Under the pieces are notes generated by a model. It was not told the DNA's origin. It worked only from the letters and a program-made list of their open reading frames with translations, and ran no database searches. This document shows, piece after piece, positions 48,543 to 57,977 of a stretch of DNA of 64,000 nt. Each line of letters opens with the position of its first letter. The stretch's first letter is position 1. Origin of the DNA: Pollutiaquabacter sp046052345. Lineage in GTDB: Bacteria > Bacteroidota > Bacteroidia > AKYH767-A > 2013-40CM-41-45. Location of the stretch: the NCBI GenBank assembly GCA_046052345.1, contig JBJOMN010000051.1:9685-73684 (forward strand), in the 5' to 3' direction. The position numbers were made by a program, and so were the translations under genes.

Positions 48543-49973
48543 ATGAAAAAAATCCTCCTCTTCCTCCTGCTTTCTCAGACCGCCTTCGCAAGTGAGCCTT
48601 CCCGTTACGTGCAGGATCCAGATACGGCCATCCAACGCCGCATCGAAGATTGGAAAGACCTGAAGTTCGGACTACTCATGCACTGGGGCGCATACAGCCA
48701 GTGGAACATCGTGGAGAGCTGGAGCATCTGCCCGGAAGATCTGAGCTGGGCCACCGGCGCGAGGAAGAAGGAATTCGGTGATGATTACTTCAATTATCGC
48801 AAGACCTATGAGAACCTGAAGTCGACGTTCAATCCTGTCAACTTCGATCCCGGCAAATGGGCCGAGGCTGCAAAAGCGGCAGGCATGCGTTACGTGGTCT
48901 TCACCACCAAGCATCACGACGGTTTCTGCATGTGGGATACGAAGTACACAGATTACAAGATTACCGATCCGGGTTGTCCGTTTTCAAAAGACCCGCGCGC
49001 GGACGTTACCAAAGGAATCTTCGATGCTTTCCGTCAACGCGGCTTCTGGACCGGGGCTTATTTTTCAAAGCCCGACTGGCATTCGGATTTCTACTGGTGG
49101 AAGAAATTCCCGCCGGTCGACCGTAATGCGAATTATTCGATCGTCAAATACCCGGAGCAGTGGAAGCAGTTCGTCGACTACACGCACCGACAGATCGGCG
49201 AGCTGATGAACAACTATGGGAAGGTGGACATCCTCTGGCTGGACGGCGGCTGGGTGCGGAAGAAAACCGATGAGGACGTTACGGAGACATTAACCGAAAT
49301 CTACGAAGGCAGCCGATGGGCGCGCAATCCGCAAAGCCAGGACATCGACCTGCCGGGACTGGTACGTGAATCGCGCAAGTTGCAGCCCGGCCTCATCGTA
49401 GTGGACCGCGACGTGCCCGGACCTTACCAGAATTATCTCACCCCGGAGCAACAGATTCCGGATACTGTTCTGCCCTATCCCTGGGAGACTTGCATGACCA
49501 TGGGCGGAAGCTGGAGTTACGTCGCCACCGACAAGTACAAACCCTCCGACGAGCTGGTAGAGAAACTGGTGGATGTCGTCAGCAAAGGAGGGAACTTCCT
49601 TTTGAACATCGGCCCGAGCCCGACCGGAGAGTTCGCTCCTGATGCGTATGCACGGCTTTCCGATCTGTCGTCGTGGATGAAAAAAAACGGTTCGGCCATT
49701 TACGGTACGCGGCCAAATAGTCCTTTCAAGGAAGGAGACCGAATACGGTTTACGCGTTCCAAGGATGGAAAGCAAGTGTTCGTATTCCTGTTCGACGACT
49801 ACAGCGGTGCCGTCGAACTGAAGTCCGTGCCGTATGCTCCCGGAATGAAAGTGACTGCTTTGGCGGGAAACAAACGCTGCCGGGTGGAGAAAAGTGCTGT
49901 CGGAATCCGCATTGTCACGCTTTCCGACCTGCCCGGCGAGAGGTTCGTCCGTGTCTATCGGATCGACCTTTGA
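48543..49973 (+). CDS. Alpha-L-fucosidase, GH29
   Basis: The 476-residue secreted enzyme removes alpha-L-fucose from glycans or polysaccharides. It has a signal peptide (1-16, ending AFA). The GH29 TIM barrel carries LKFGLLMHWGAYSQW (about 40-54), YVVFTTKHHDGFCMWD (about 117-132) and the nucleophile Asp234 in VDILWLDGGW. GGNFLLNIGPSPTGEF follows near 345-360, then a C-terminal beta-sandwich. Length is standard for the family. No SusC/SusD pair or other glycosidase surrounds it, so it is not part of a polysaccharide utilisation locus. It converges with the aminotransferase gene with 9 nt between stops. Confidence 0.93.
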   Translation: MKKILLFLLLSQTAFASEPSRYVQDPDTAIQRRIEDWKDLKFGLLMHWGAYSQWNIVESWSICPEDLSWATGARKKEFGDDYFNYRKTYENLKSTFNPVNFDPGKWAEAAKAAGMRYVVFTTKHHDGFCMWDTKYTDYKITDPGCPFSKDPRADVTKGIFDAFRQRGFWTGAYFSKPDWHSDFYWWKKFPPVDRNANYSIVKYPEQWKQFVDYTHRQIGELMNNYGKVDILWLDGGWVRKKTDEDVTETLTEIYEGSRWARNPQSQDIDLPGLVRESRKLQPGLIVVDRDVPGPYQNYLTPEQQIPDTVLPYPWETCMTMGGSWSYVATDKYKPSDELVEKLVDVVSKGGNFLLNIGPSPTGEFAPDAYARLSDLSSWMKKNGSAIYGTRPNSPFKEGDRIRFTRSKDGKQVFVFLFDDYSGAVELKSVPYAPGMKVTALAGNKRCRVEKSAVGIRIVTLSDLPGERFVRVYRIDL

Positions 49974-49982
49974 TTTCGTGTT

Positions 49983-51344
49983 TCAATTACAGTGGCTGTC
50001 TACCAGGCTTATCGCCTTTGAAATTATTTCCAGCCCTTCGTCGATCTGGTCCTTGGTGATAGTCAGCGGGGGAGCGATGAAGACATAATTCCATCGCACG
50101 AACGTGTACATGCCTAATTCACGGATTTTTGCGGCGACGGGATTCATAAGCGCCACTTCAGCAGGTTTCCCGTTCCATACCGCCATGGGTTCCTTGGTGC
50201 CACGGTTTTTGACCAGCTCGATGCAACCCAGCAATCCGGTGTTCCTGAAATCCCCGATGGAAGGATGCTTCTGCTTCATTTCTTCCACGCACTGCTCAAC
50301 GTACTTTCCCATACGTGCCGCATTCTCGATCAATCCTTCTTCTTCGTAGATCTTCAGTACCTCGACTCCTGCGGCACAGGCAACTGCATGTGCGGAATAG
50401 GTAAGGCCGAGCATGAGCGGACGGTCATCGAAATGGTGAGCAAGCTTGTCACTGACAATGACGCCTCCGAGCGGAATATATCCGGCCGTGACACCCTTCG
50501 CAAAACACAACATGTCCGGCACCACCCCGAAATGATCGACACCGAACCACTTTCCGGTGCGTCCGAATCCGCTCATGACTTCATCGGCGATCAGCAGGAT
50601 GCCGTGCTTGTCGCAGATCTGCCGGAGACGTTGCCAGTAATCGGGCGGATACTTGATGCAACCGGACGAACCGGATTCACCCTCCATCAGTATGGCGGCG
50701 ATATTCTCCGGTCCCTCGAATTCAATGACCCGTTCCAGGTGAGAGACACATTCGCGGGCGCATGAATCCGGATGCTGCGACCAAGAACATCGGTAACAGA
50801 AAGCGTCCTCGACATGTACGATGTTGGGTACCTGTTGGGAATCCGCCGCAAGTTTGCGAGGGTCCCCGCCTGCCGACATCGCGCCATAGGTCGCCCCATG
50901 ATAGGAACGGTAACGCGTAATGATCTTGTGGCGCCCCGTATACATGCGTGCCAGCTTGATGGCATTCTCGATCGCCTCGGCCCCGCCGAGCGTGAACAGC
51001 GTCTTATTCAGATTTCCGGGAGCGATCTCAGCGAGTTTTTTTCCTAACTCACCGCGAGCCTTCGTGGTGCAGGAAGGCGTCACATAACTCACTTCCGACA
51101 TCTGTCGGGCGACCGCCGCTGCGACACGCGGGTGACCGTGACCGATGTTCACATTCATGAGCTGCGAGGAGAAATCGATATACCGCTTCCCGTCATAATC
51201 ATACAGGTAGACTCCTTCCGCGCGCCGGACCTGGATAGGATTGTTTCCGGCCTGTTTCGACCAGGAAAACAAGGTGTGTTCCAGGTTGTTCTTCAGGATT
51301 TCCTGCTTCTCGCTGTCGGTGAGGAGTTCGTGTTCTCTCATCAT
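49983..51344 (-). CDS. Class III (omega) aminotransferase, probable beta-alanine/3-aminoisobutyrate transaminase
   Basis: The 453-residue PLP enzyme has cofactor Lys283 in FAKGVTAGYIPLGG, the GGAEAIENAIKLAR segment (120-133), RYRSYHGAT (144-152) and the Asp of IADEVMSGFGRTG. Position at the end of the pyrimidine island points to beta-alanine and 3-aminoisobutyrate as amino donors, giving malonate or methylmalonate semialdehyde for the adjacent dehydrogenase. A four-cysteine segment, C183-x2-C186-x8-C195-x3-C199, lies in the large domain and could bind a metal; related omega-transaminases also carry cysteines there. Class certain; substrate inferred from neighbours. Confidence 0.92.
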   Translation of the reverse strand: MMREHELLTDSEKQEILKNNLEHTLFSWSKQAGNNPIQVRRAEGVYLYDYDGKRYIDFSSQLMNVNIGHGHPRVAAAVARQMSEVSYVTPSCTTKARGELGKKLAEIAPGNLNKTLFTLGGAEAIENAIKLARMYTGRHKIITRYRSYHGATYGAMSAGGDPRKLAADSQQVPNIVHVEDAFCYRCSWSQHPDSCARECVSHLERVIEFEGPENIAAILMEGESGSSGCIKYPPDYWQRLRQICDKHGILLIADEVMSGFGRTGKWFGVDHFGVVPDMLCFAKGVTAGYIPLGGVIVSDKLAHHFDDRPLMLGLTYSAHAVACAAGVEVLKIYEEEGLIENAARMGKYVEQCVEEMKQKHPSIGDFRNTGLLGCIELVKNRGTKEPMAVWNGKPAEVALMNPVAAKIRELGMYTFVRWNYVFIAPPLTITKDQIDEGLEIISKAISLVDSHCN

Positions 51345-51380
51345 ACTTTACTTTTATAAAGAATCCGGTATTTCAGTTGG

Positions 51381-52838
51381 TCAACTCATCCAGTTGGTGC
51401 GTGCCTCCGGATTCCATTTGGTGGTGATCTTCTTAAGCTTTGTCCAGAATTCGATCGAGGATTTCCCGGTGATATCGCAAGCGCCGAACTTCGACTCGTT
51501 CCAGCCCCCGAAGGAGAACGGCTCGCGCGGAACAGGGACGCCGATGTTCACACCGATCATTCCTGCACTGGCGCGCTCGGCAACATAACGCGCCAATCCC
51601 CCGCTCTGCGTGAATACGGACGCGGCATTCCCATAGGGATTCGCGTTTTCGATACTGATCGCATCGTCCAGGTTCTTGACGCGCATGATCGAGATGACCG
51701 GTCCGAAGATCTCCTCGCGAGCCACTGACATGTCAGGGGTGACGTAATCGATTACCGTCGGTCCGACGTAATATCCGCCCTCCTTCCCCGCCACGACCGC
51801 ATTACGTCCGTCCACAAGGATCTTGGCACCGGCCTTTTCCGCTTGTGCGATATAGTCTTCGATGCGCGCTTTGGCCTGCGCGGAAATGACAGCTCCGAGA
51901 TTCTTTCCGGGAATGACTTTAGCCGCCTCCTCCACAATCTTGTTCACGATATGATCGATGTTGCCGACTCCGACCATGGCTGAGGCCGCCATACAGCGTT
52001 GACCGGCACATCCCGACATGGAAGCTGTGACATTGCTCGCCGTCATTTCAGGGTGCGCATCCGGCAATACCATCAGGTGATTCTTAGCTCCACCGAGCGC
52101 TACGACCCTTTTCAATGAAGCGGATGCGCGTTGATAGACGATCTTGGCGACCTTCGTGGATCCGACAAAGGATACCGCATCGATACCGGGATGGTCACAA
52201 ATGGCTTCCACCATTTCGCGGTCGCCGTTGACGACGCTGAAGATGCCGTCCGGCAAGCCGGCTTCTTTCAATAGGGCAGCAAGACGCATCGCACTCAACG
52301 GAACGATTTCAGAAGGCTTAAGGATCATCGCGTTACCGAGCACGATGGCATTGGGGATGGTCCAGTTGGGAACCATTGCCGGAAAATTAAACGGAGCAAT
52401 GGAGGCCACTACACCGACAGGGACGTGTTGTGTGACACACTCTACGCCACGACTTACCTCCTGCACTTCACCGGAAATCAATTGCGGCATCGAACAAGCG
52501 AACTCGGTCAGCTCGATGCTCTTCTCGATTTCAGCTTTCGCTTCATCGATCGTCTTCCCGTTCTCCTCGTGGACCAGATGCGTCAATTCATCGAAATGCT
52601 TTTCAAGCAGCTGACGGTACCGGAAAAAGACCTGTACGCGCTCCTTCACCGGCATCGCAGCCCATGCAGGTGCCGCTTGTCTGGCAGAAGTCACAGCAGC
52701 GTCTAGATCCCCCTGATTAGACAGCGGGACCTTGGATAACAACGAACCGTCCAGCGGGCTGAACACGTCCATTTTCCGACCACTTGAAGAAGGGACGTTC
52801 TTCCCTCCGATATAATTCGTCAACTCCGGGTATTTCAT
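51381..52838 (-). CDS. mmsA: CoA-acylating (methyl)malonate-semialdehyde dehydrogenase
   Basis: The 485-residue ALDH-superfamily enzyme oxidatively decarboxylates malonate or methylmalonate semialdehyde to acetyl-CoA or propionyl-CoA with NAD and CoA. The catalytic Cys is C282 in SGCAGQRCMAASA, the MMSDH-specific context. The N-terminal APFNFPAMVPNWTIP (148-162) and ILKPSEIVPLSAMR (172-185) are also characteristic. Usual ALDH Glu motifs are absent, as expected for the CoA-dependent type. It sits between the transaminase (36 nt) and preA (67 nt), which fits the last step of pyrimidine degradation. Confidence 0.95.
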   Translation of the reverse strand: MKYPELTNYIGGKNVPSSSGRKMDVFSPLDGSLLSKVPLSNQGDLDAAVTSARQAAPAWAAMPVKERVQVFFRYRQLLEKHFDELTHLVHEENGKTIDEAKAEIEKSIELTEFACSMPQLISGEVQEVSRGVECVTQHVPVGVVASIAPFNFPAMVPNWTIPNAIVLGNAMILKPSEIVPLSAMRLAALLKEAGLPDGIFSVVNGDREMVEAICDHPGIDAVSFVGSTKVAKIVYQRASASLKRVVALGGAKNHLMVLPDAHPEMTASNVTASMSGCAGQRCMAASAMVGVGNIDHIVNKIVEEAAKVIPGKNLGAVISAQAKARIEDYIAQAEKAGAKILVDGRNAVVAGKEGGYYVGPTVIDYVTPDMSVAREEIFGPVISIMRVKNLDDAISIENANPYGNAASVFTQSGGLARYVAERASAGMIGVNIGVPVPREPFSFGGWNESKFGACDITGKSSIEFWTKLKKITTKWNPEARTNWMS

Positions 52839-52905
52839 GTTCTTCTAAGTAAATCGTTTTGATTCCTGTTACAAATTCCCCTGCTGAAAACACTGACCTC
52901 CGGGG

Positions 52906-54174
52906 TCAATGGTCGTTCAAGGGAAGTCCTCTCCTTTGGAACTCCGTCCAGTTGAGATACTCTTCTCCTTTTCTGTGGACGTCCATGGTGATGCAATTGT
53001 CGACGGGGCAGACCAGCTTGCAAAGATTACATCCGACACACTCCTCCTCTTTCACCGTATATGTGTTATACGGAGTCCCTTGGGTGAGGTTGATGGACTG
53101 GTGGGATGTGTCTTCGCAGGCGATATAGCACAATCCGCAATGGATGCACTTGTCCTGATTGATATTCGCGATGATGTGGTAATTGAGGTCCAGTTCCTCC
53201 CATCGGGTGATTTTCGGTACTGAAAGGCCGACAAAATCCTTCGTCGACTTGTATCCCTTTTCATCCATCCAGTTGCTCAAACCGGAACAGAGGTCGTTGA
53301 TGATCCGGAAGCCGTACTTCATGGCAGCCGTACAGATCTGTACGTTGGATGCACCCAGCAACATGAACTCTGCCGCGTCTTTCCACGTTGTCACGCCGCC
53401 GATACCGGAGACCGGGACCTTCTTAGTGACATCATCCTGGGAAATCGTCGTGAGGAATTTCAAAGCGATGGGCTTTACGGCAGGACCGCAATATCCGCCG
53501 AAGACCGACTGGCCGCCGACGTTAGGATTGGGCACAAGAGTATCAAGATCGACACCGGTCACCGACTGGATCGTGTTGATCAGTGACAATCCGTTGGATC
53601 CGGCCTCTACGACCGCACGACCGGTAGGAACCACGGAATGCACGTTCGGTGTGAGCTTGGTGATGACAGGGATCTTAGCCACTTCCATCACCCATTCCAC
53701 GACCATTTTGGCGATTTCCGGATCCTGGCCGACCACTGCACCCATGCCTCGTTCCACCATGCCGTGCGGACAGCCGAAATTCAATTCGATGCCGTGCGCG
53801 CCGGTGTCTTCCACCTTCTTCACCATATCGTGCCATGCCTCACGGTAGTTGTCCGCCATCAGGGAGACGACCATCGCGCGGTCGGGGAATTCACGCATCA
53901 CCTCCCGGATCTCCCGCAGATTGATGTCCAGCGGACGATCGGAGATGAGTTCGATATTATTGAATCCCATGATCCGATGACCGCCATAGTCCACGGAGGA
54001 ATAACGGGAGGAGACGTTCTTCACCTGCGAGCCGAGCGTCTTCCATACCACACCGCCCCAGCCCGCTTCGAAGGCGCGCAGGACATTGATCTTCTTATCC
54101 GTCGGCGGCGCTGAAGCAAGCCAGAAAGGATTGGGAGATTTGATCCCCAGAAATTCCGATTGAAGATTCGCCAT
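52906..54174 (-). CDS. preA: NAD-dependent dihydropyrimidine dehydrogenase subunit PreA
   Basis: The 422-residue catalytic subunit reduces uracil/thymine to the 5,6-dihydro form with PreT. The FMN barrel carries the active-site Cys135 in ELNFGCPHGMVERGMG, the equivalent of the class 1 dihydroorotate dehydrogenase cysteine, with ITKLTPNV and PVSGIGGVTTWKDAAEF. A C-terminal ferredoxin domain has two 4Fe-4S clusters, CIHCGLCYIAC and CVGCNLCKLVCPVDNC. It is close to the C-terminal half of eukaryotic DPYD. The preT gene lies 11 nt upstream. Confidence 0.95.
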   Translation of the reverse strand: MANLQSEFLGIKSPNPFWLASAPPTDKKINVLRAFEAGWGGVVWKTLGSQVKNVSSRYSSVDYGGHRIMGFNNIELISDRPLDINLREIREVMREFPDRAMVVSLMADNYREAWHDMVKKVEDTGAHGIELNFGCPHGMVERGMGAVVGQDPEIAKMVVEWVMEVAKIPVITKLTPNVHSVVPTGRAVVEAGSNGLSLINTIQSVTGVDLDTLVPNPNVGGQSVFGGYCGPAVKPIALKFLTTISQDDVTKKVPVSGIGGVTTWKDAAEFMLLGASNVQICTAAMKYGFRIINDLCSGLSNWMDEKGYKSTKDFVGLSVPKITRWEELDLNYHIIANINQDKCIHCGLCYIACEDTSHQSINLTQGTPYNTYTVKEEECVGCNLCKLVCPVDNCITMDVHRKGEEYLNWTEFQRRGLPLNDH

Positions 54175-54185
54175 CGATCGTCTCC

Positions 54186-55535
54186 TTATTGATTGTTGAT
54201 ACCTAACTGTTTTAGAATAGCGGCAGCTCCGTCTTTGCCCTCTTGCACCGCATTCACCACTTCCTTGCCGCCATTAACGCAATCGCCTCCTGCATAAACA
54301 CCGGCAACAGTGGTAGACGTATCCTTACCGACAGAAATCCTTCCGCCTTTGTGCTGCAGTCCGGCTGTGGTGACGACCTCCTCGAAGGGGATCTGCCCTG
54401 CCGCCTTGACGACCATGTCCACTTCCAACGTGAAGGTTTCCCCGGTATCTACCGGCGCTCGGCGACCGGATGCATCCGGCTCACCGAGTTTCATTTTACT
54501 GCACACAAGATGCGTGACTTTCCCGTCTTTGCCTTTGATCTCTTTCGGAGCCGCCAGCCATATGAAGTGACAACCGTCCAGACGGGCAACATCTACTTCC
54601 TTGTCGGTACAGGGCTTTTCGTTTTCGGTACGACGGTAGATGAGCGTGACTTCCTTAGCACCGAGTCTGATCGACTGCGTCGCCGCATCGATGGCCGTCA
54701 TTCCCATGCCGATGACAGCCACTTTGTCGCCGACAGGAACATTCGGGAAACCTTTCGTGCGGATGTCGTAGATGTAGGAGATGGCGTCCAGGACTCCTTC
54801 AAGATCCTCCCCCGGAATATCGAGCGTACGTGCTACTCCTACTCCCATGGCGAGGAAAACGGCATCGTATTTCGCCTTCAGATCAGCCAATGAAACGTCC
54901 TTCCCCAGCGCCTTGCCGTAATGAACGTTGATCCCTCCCAAGGAAAGGATCCAGTCTACTTCTTCCTGACAGAACTCCGGTGTCACCTTATAGGCTGCTA
55001 CACCATACGTCATGAGTCCTCCGCCTTTCGCCTCTTTCTCGTATATATCCACCGTGACACCTTCACGTGACAATACATGCGCGCAGGAAAGTCCGGCCGG
55101 TCCGGCACCGACTACGGCCACGCGTTTGCCGGTATCCGGCTTACGCTGATACAGCGGCCATTTCTCACGGATGGCTTTCTCCGTGGAATAACGCTGCAAC
55201 CTTGCGATGGAAATCGGTTTTTCGTGCAGGTTATTATACACGCATGCGCCTTCGCAGAGTTTCTCCACGGGACACACGCGTGAACAACCTGCTCCGAGGA
55301 TATTGGAATCGAAGATGGTCTTTGCGCTGCCTTTGAAATTTGCCGTCGTGATCTCACGGATGAACTGCGGCACATCGATGCCGGTAGGGCACGACTTGGT
55401 ACACGGTGCATCGTAACAGAACAGACAGCGGTTCGCCTCCACCAATGCACCTTCCGGCGTATCGAACGGAGGATGTATATCGCTGAAATTCTCTTCGTAG
55501 GCCTTACCGTCCAGTCTGTTTGCTTTGATGGTCAT
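54186..55535 (-). CDS. preT: Dihydropyrimidine dehydrogenase subunit PreT (glutamate-synthase-small-chain-like)
   Basis: The 449-residue NAD(P)H-oxidising flavoprotein feeds electrons to PreA. The N-terminal ~120 residues hold cysteine motifs for two 4Fe-4S clusters (CLFCYDAPCTKSCP and CSRVCPVEKLCEGAC). The FAD Rossmann is VAVVGAGPAGLSCAHVL (about 139-155) and the NAD(P)H Rossmann VAVIGMGMTAIDAA (about 269-282), followed by YRRTENE. The pairing with preA identifies it as PreT rather than GltD. It overlaps nothing but lies 21 nt after the ureidopropionase gene. Confidence 0.94.
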   Translation of the reverse strand: MTIKANRLDGKAYEENFSDIHPPFDTPEGALVEANRCLFCYDAPCTKSCPTGIDVPQFIREITTANFKGSAKTIFDSNILGAGCSRVCPVEKLCEGACVYNNLHEKPISIARLQRYSTEKAIREKWPLYQRKPDTGKRVAVVGAGPAGLSCAHVLSREGVTVDIYEKEAKGGGLMTYGVAAYKVTPEFCQEEVDWILSLGGINVHYGKALGKDVSLADLKAKYDAVFLAMGVGVARTLDIPGEDLEGVLDAISYIYDIRTKGFPNVPVGDKVAVIGMGMTAIDAATQSIRLGAKEVTLIYRRTENEKPCTDKEVDVARLDGCHFIWLAAPKEIKGKDGKVTHLVCSKMKLGEPDASGRRAPVDTGETFTLEVDMVVKAAGQIPFEEVVTTAGLQHKGGRISVGKDTSTTVAGVYAGGDCVNGGKEVVNAVQEGKDGAAAILKQLGINNQ

Positions 55536-55556
55536 GTAGTATGATTAGCAATGTGA

Positions 55557-56423
55557 TTACAACTCGGTCATCCGGCCGTATGTCTCGGGACGGCGGTCGC
55601 GATAGAACTGCCACACGTTGCGCACTTCGTCGATCATGTCCAGGTCGAAGTCGGCGATCAGCAGCTCGTCTTTATCCTCCGATGCGCACGCAAAGATCTG
55701 TCCGCGAGGATCGACGAAATAGGAGTTGCCGTAGAACTTGCCGATACTCCAAGGTTTCTCCTCTCCGACACGATTGATACAACCCATGAAATAACCGTTA
55801 GCGGCAGCGTGTGCCGGCTGTTCGAGTTTCCAGAGGTACTGCGACAATCCGGCAACGGTCGCCGAAGGATTATACACGATCTCCGCGCCGTTCAGCCCGA
55901 AGATGCGGGCTCCTTCCGGAAAGTGGCGGTCATAGCAGATGTAGACACCGATCTTTGCGTACTTCGTCTGAAACACAGGATACCCGAGGTTACCCGGACG
56001 GAAGAAGAATTTTTCCCAGAACCCGCTCGTATGCGGGATGTGGTTCTTGCGATATTTACCGAGGTAGGTGCCATCGGCATCGATGACCGCCGCCGTATTA
56101 TAGAATACGCCGGGTTGCTCGCGTTCATAAATCGGAACAACGATGACCATGTTGTATTTCTTCGCGTATTGCTGCATCAACTCGGTCGTAGGACCCGGAA
56201 CCGTCTCCGCACTGGCGTACCAGTTCTTGTCCTGGCCGGGACAGAAGTACGGCGTGTTGAAGATCTCCTGCAGACACAGGATCTGTACGCCTTTCTTTCC
56301 CGCTTCATCGATATAAGGAAGATGCTTCTTCAGCATCGCATCGGTGATCTGTTCGATGGTCCCTTCTCCTTCAGTCATAGGAAGACTCATCTGGATGAGT
56401 CCCGATTTGATCATTCTTGCCAT
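55557..56423 (-). CDS. Beta-ureidopropionase (nitrilase superfamily)
   Basis: The 288-residue C-N hydrolase converts N-carbamoyl-beta-alanine (or its methyl analogue) to beta-alanine, CO2 and ammonia. The Glu-Lys-Cys triad is E53 (LQEIFNTPYF), K126 (YRKNHIP) and C163 (VYICYDRHFPE). The FWEKFFFRPG segment and SATVAGLSQYLWKLE are typical of the beta-ureidopropionase branch. It is shorter than plant and animal enzymes at the N-terminus, as is usual for bacteria. It lies 30 nt downstream of the dihydropyrimidinase. Context and motifs agree. Confidence 0.92.
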   Translation of the reverse strand: MARMIKSGLIQMSLPMTEGEGTIEQITDAMLKKHLPYIDEAGKKGVQILCLQEIFNTPYFCPGQDKNWYASAETVPGPTTELMQQYAKKYNMVIVVPIYEREQPGVFYNTAAVIDADGTYLGKYRKNHIPHTSGFWEKFFFRPGNLGYPVFQTKYAKIGVYICYDRHFPEGARIFGLNGAEIVYNPSATVAGLSQYLWKLEQPAHAAANGYFMGCINRVGEEKPWSIGKFYGNSYFVDPRGQIFACASEDKDELLIADFDLDMIDEVRNVWQFYRDRRPETYGRMTEL

Positions 56424-56453
56424 GGATTATTTTCTTTAGTGAAATTGATGTTG

Positions 56454-57836
56454 TCAGATGACGGACCCGGTCGTCTTCCGGCGGATGAACTTGCCGTAGC
56501 CTTTGGATACCAACGCCTTTCCGTTATCGATGGCGACCTGTCCGCGCAGCAGCACGGTCTTGCACTTGCCGGTCACTTCCCGGCCTTCGTAGGAGGAGTA
56601 ATCGGCATTCATATGGTGCGTGGCGGCGGAAAGCACATGTTTCTCTTCAGGGTCGAAGATGACGATGTCGGCATCCGCACCCACGGCCAGCGCGCCTTTT
56701 TCAGGAAACATGCCGAAGATCTTGGCGGCGTTGGTGGAAGAGACTTCCACGAATTTCTGCAGGCTGATACGTCCTTTGTTCACCCCTTCGGAGAAGAGCA
56801 GTTCCATACGGTGTTCGATGGCGGGATGTCCGTTCGGTATTTTGGAAAAATCGTGTTCTCCCATTTTTTTCTGCTCCCACGTGAACGGACAGTGATCGGT
56901 CGCCACCACCTGTACTATTCCCTGATTGATGCCGGCCCATAAGGTCGCTTGGTCCTTCTTCTCACGCAATGGCGGACTCATCACCCACTTGGCCGACTCG
57001 AACCCTTTGTCGTATAACGACGCATCGAGGGTCAGGTATTGGATACAGGTCTCGACGAAGACGCGTTGGTTACGCATGGTCGAGCGACGCACGGCATTCA
57101 GCGCTCCCTCGCAGGTGAGGTGAACGATATAACCGTTCACTCCCGTGTAATCCGCCAGGTCGGCGAATCGGCCGGATGCTTCCGCTTCCGTCACTTCCGG
57201 TTGGGAAAGGTAATGGTAGAGCGGCGATAACTTTCCTTCACTTCGGTGTTTCGCAACCAGGTAATCGATCATGTCACCGTTGGTGGCATGGACCGTTACA
57301 AGTCCTCCGTGTTTCTTTACTTCCTGCATCAGGCCCACCATCTGATGGTCATCGATCATCAAGGCGCCTTTATAGGCCATGAAGGTCTTGAAGGACGTAA
57401 TGCCTTTGTCAATCAGCTGTTTTATCTCCTCCTTGGTGTTCTCGTTGAAATCCGTCACCGCCATGTGGAACGAATAATCACCTACCGCGTTCCCGTCTGA
57501 ACGGGTCTTCCAGGCGGATAACGCATCGTGGAGGGATTTACCTTGCGTCTGAAGGATGAAATCGATCACCGTCGTCGTGCCGCCATGCAGTGCAGCCCTG
57601 GTGCCGTTCTCGTAGTTGTCGCTCGAGTAGGTTCCCATGAACGGCATGTCGAGATGGACGTGCGGATCGATGCCGCCCGGCAAAACGAGTTTGCCGGATG
57701 CATCAAGGACGGTCTTTGCCGCATGCGGAAGGTTTTTTCCGATAGCGACGATCTTCTCGCCTTCGATGTAAACATCGGCGACCTGGTCTTCGGAAGCGGT
57801 GACGACCCTTCCGTTCTTGATAAGAATCGTATGCAT
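56454..57836 (-). CDS. Dihydropyrimidinase
   Basis: The 460-residue cyclic-amidohydrolase opens dihydrouracil/dihydrothymine to the N-carbamoyl-beta-amino acid. The zinc site is built from H59 and H61 (GIDPHVHLDMPF), the carbamylated lysine K156 (FMAYKGALM) and Asp in VVATDHCPF. GGTTTVIDF (85-93) is a further family mark. This is the hydantoinase/dihydropyrimidinase (D-hydantoinase) family; surrounding PreTA and ureidopropionase favour dihydropyrimidinase. A hairpin-bearing gap of 141 nt separates it from the permease gene. Confident. Confidence 0.95.
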   Translation of the reverse strand: MHTILIKNGRVVTASEDQVADVYIEGEKIVAIGKNLPHAAKTVLDASGKLVLPGGIDPHVHLDMPFMGTYSSDNYENGTRAALHGGTTTVIDFILQTQGKSLHDALSAWKTRSDGNAVGDYSFHMAVTDFNENTKEEIKQLIDKGITSFKTFMAYKGALMIDDHQMVGLMQEVKKHGGLVTVHATNGDMIDYLVAKHRSEGKLSPLYHYLSQPEVTEAEASGRFADLADYTGVNGYIVHLTCEGALNAVRRSTMRNQRVFVETCIQYLTLDASLYDKGFESAKWVMSPPLREKKDQATLWAGINQGIVQVVATDHCPFTWEQKKMGEHDFSKIPNGHPAIEHRMELLFSEGVNKGRISLQKFVEVSSTNAAKIFGMFPEKGALAVGADADIVIFDPEEKHVLSAATHHMNADYSSYEGREVTGKCKTVLLRGQVAIDNGKALVSKGYGKFIRRKTTGSVI

Positions 57837-57922
57837 TGATCAGAATGAGGCCAATAAATGTACCTCTTAATGCGGGCAGGTCAGTGCCATCAGGGGCAAG
57901 TTGTGAACCGCACGTGTTGAAA

Positions 57923-57950
57923 GTACTACGCGCGGAAGACCGCGTAATAC
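57923..57950 (-). other. Intercistronic stem-loop between the permease and dihydropyrimidinase genes
   Basis: GTACTACGCG (57923-57932) and CGCGTAATAC (57941-57950) pair over 10 bp with one G-T pair and an 8-nt loop. An outer GTTGAA/TTCAAC (57916-57921/57963-57968) can close it. No T run follows on the minus strand. It may adjust expression of the permease relative to the enzymes, by RNA processing or partial termination. Confidence 0.4.
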
Positions 57951-57977
57951 AGTCACCGACTCTTCAACGGTTGCTAC

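Noticed and set aside
53770..53800. Loss of the catalytic cysteine in PreA
   Set aside because: The loop after the CPHG motif has Val where some dihydropyrimidine dehydrogenases have Cys, but the residue aligned with the class 1 dihydroorotate dehydrogenase cysteine is C135 in NFGCPHG and it is present.
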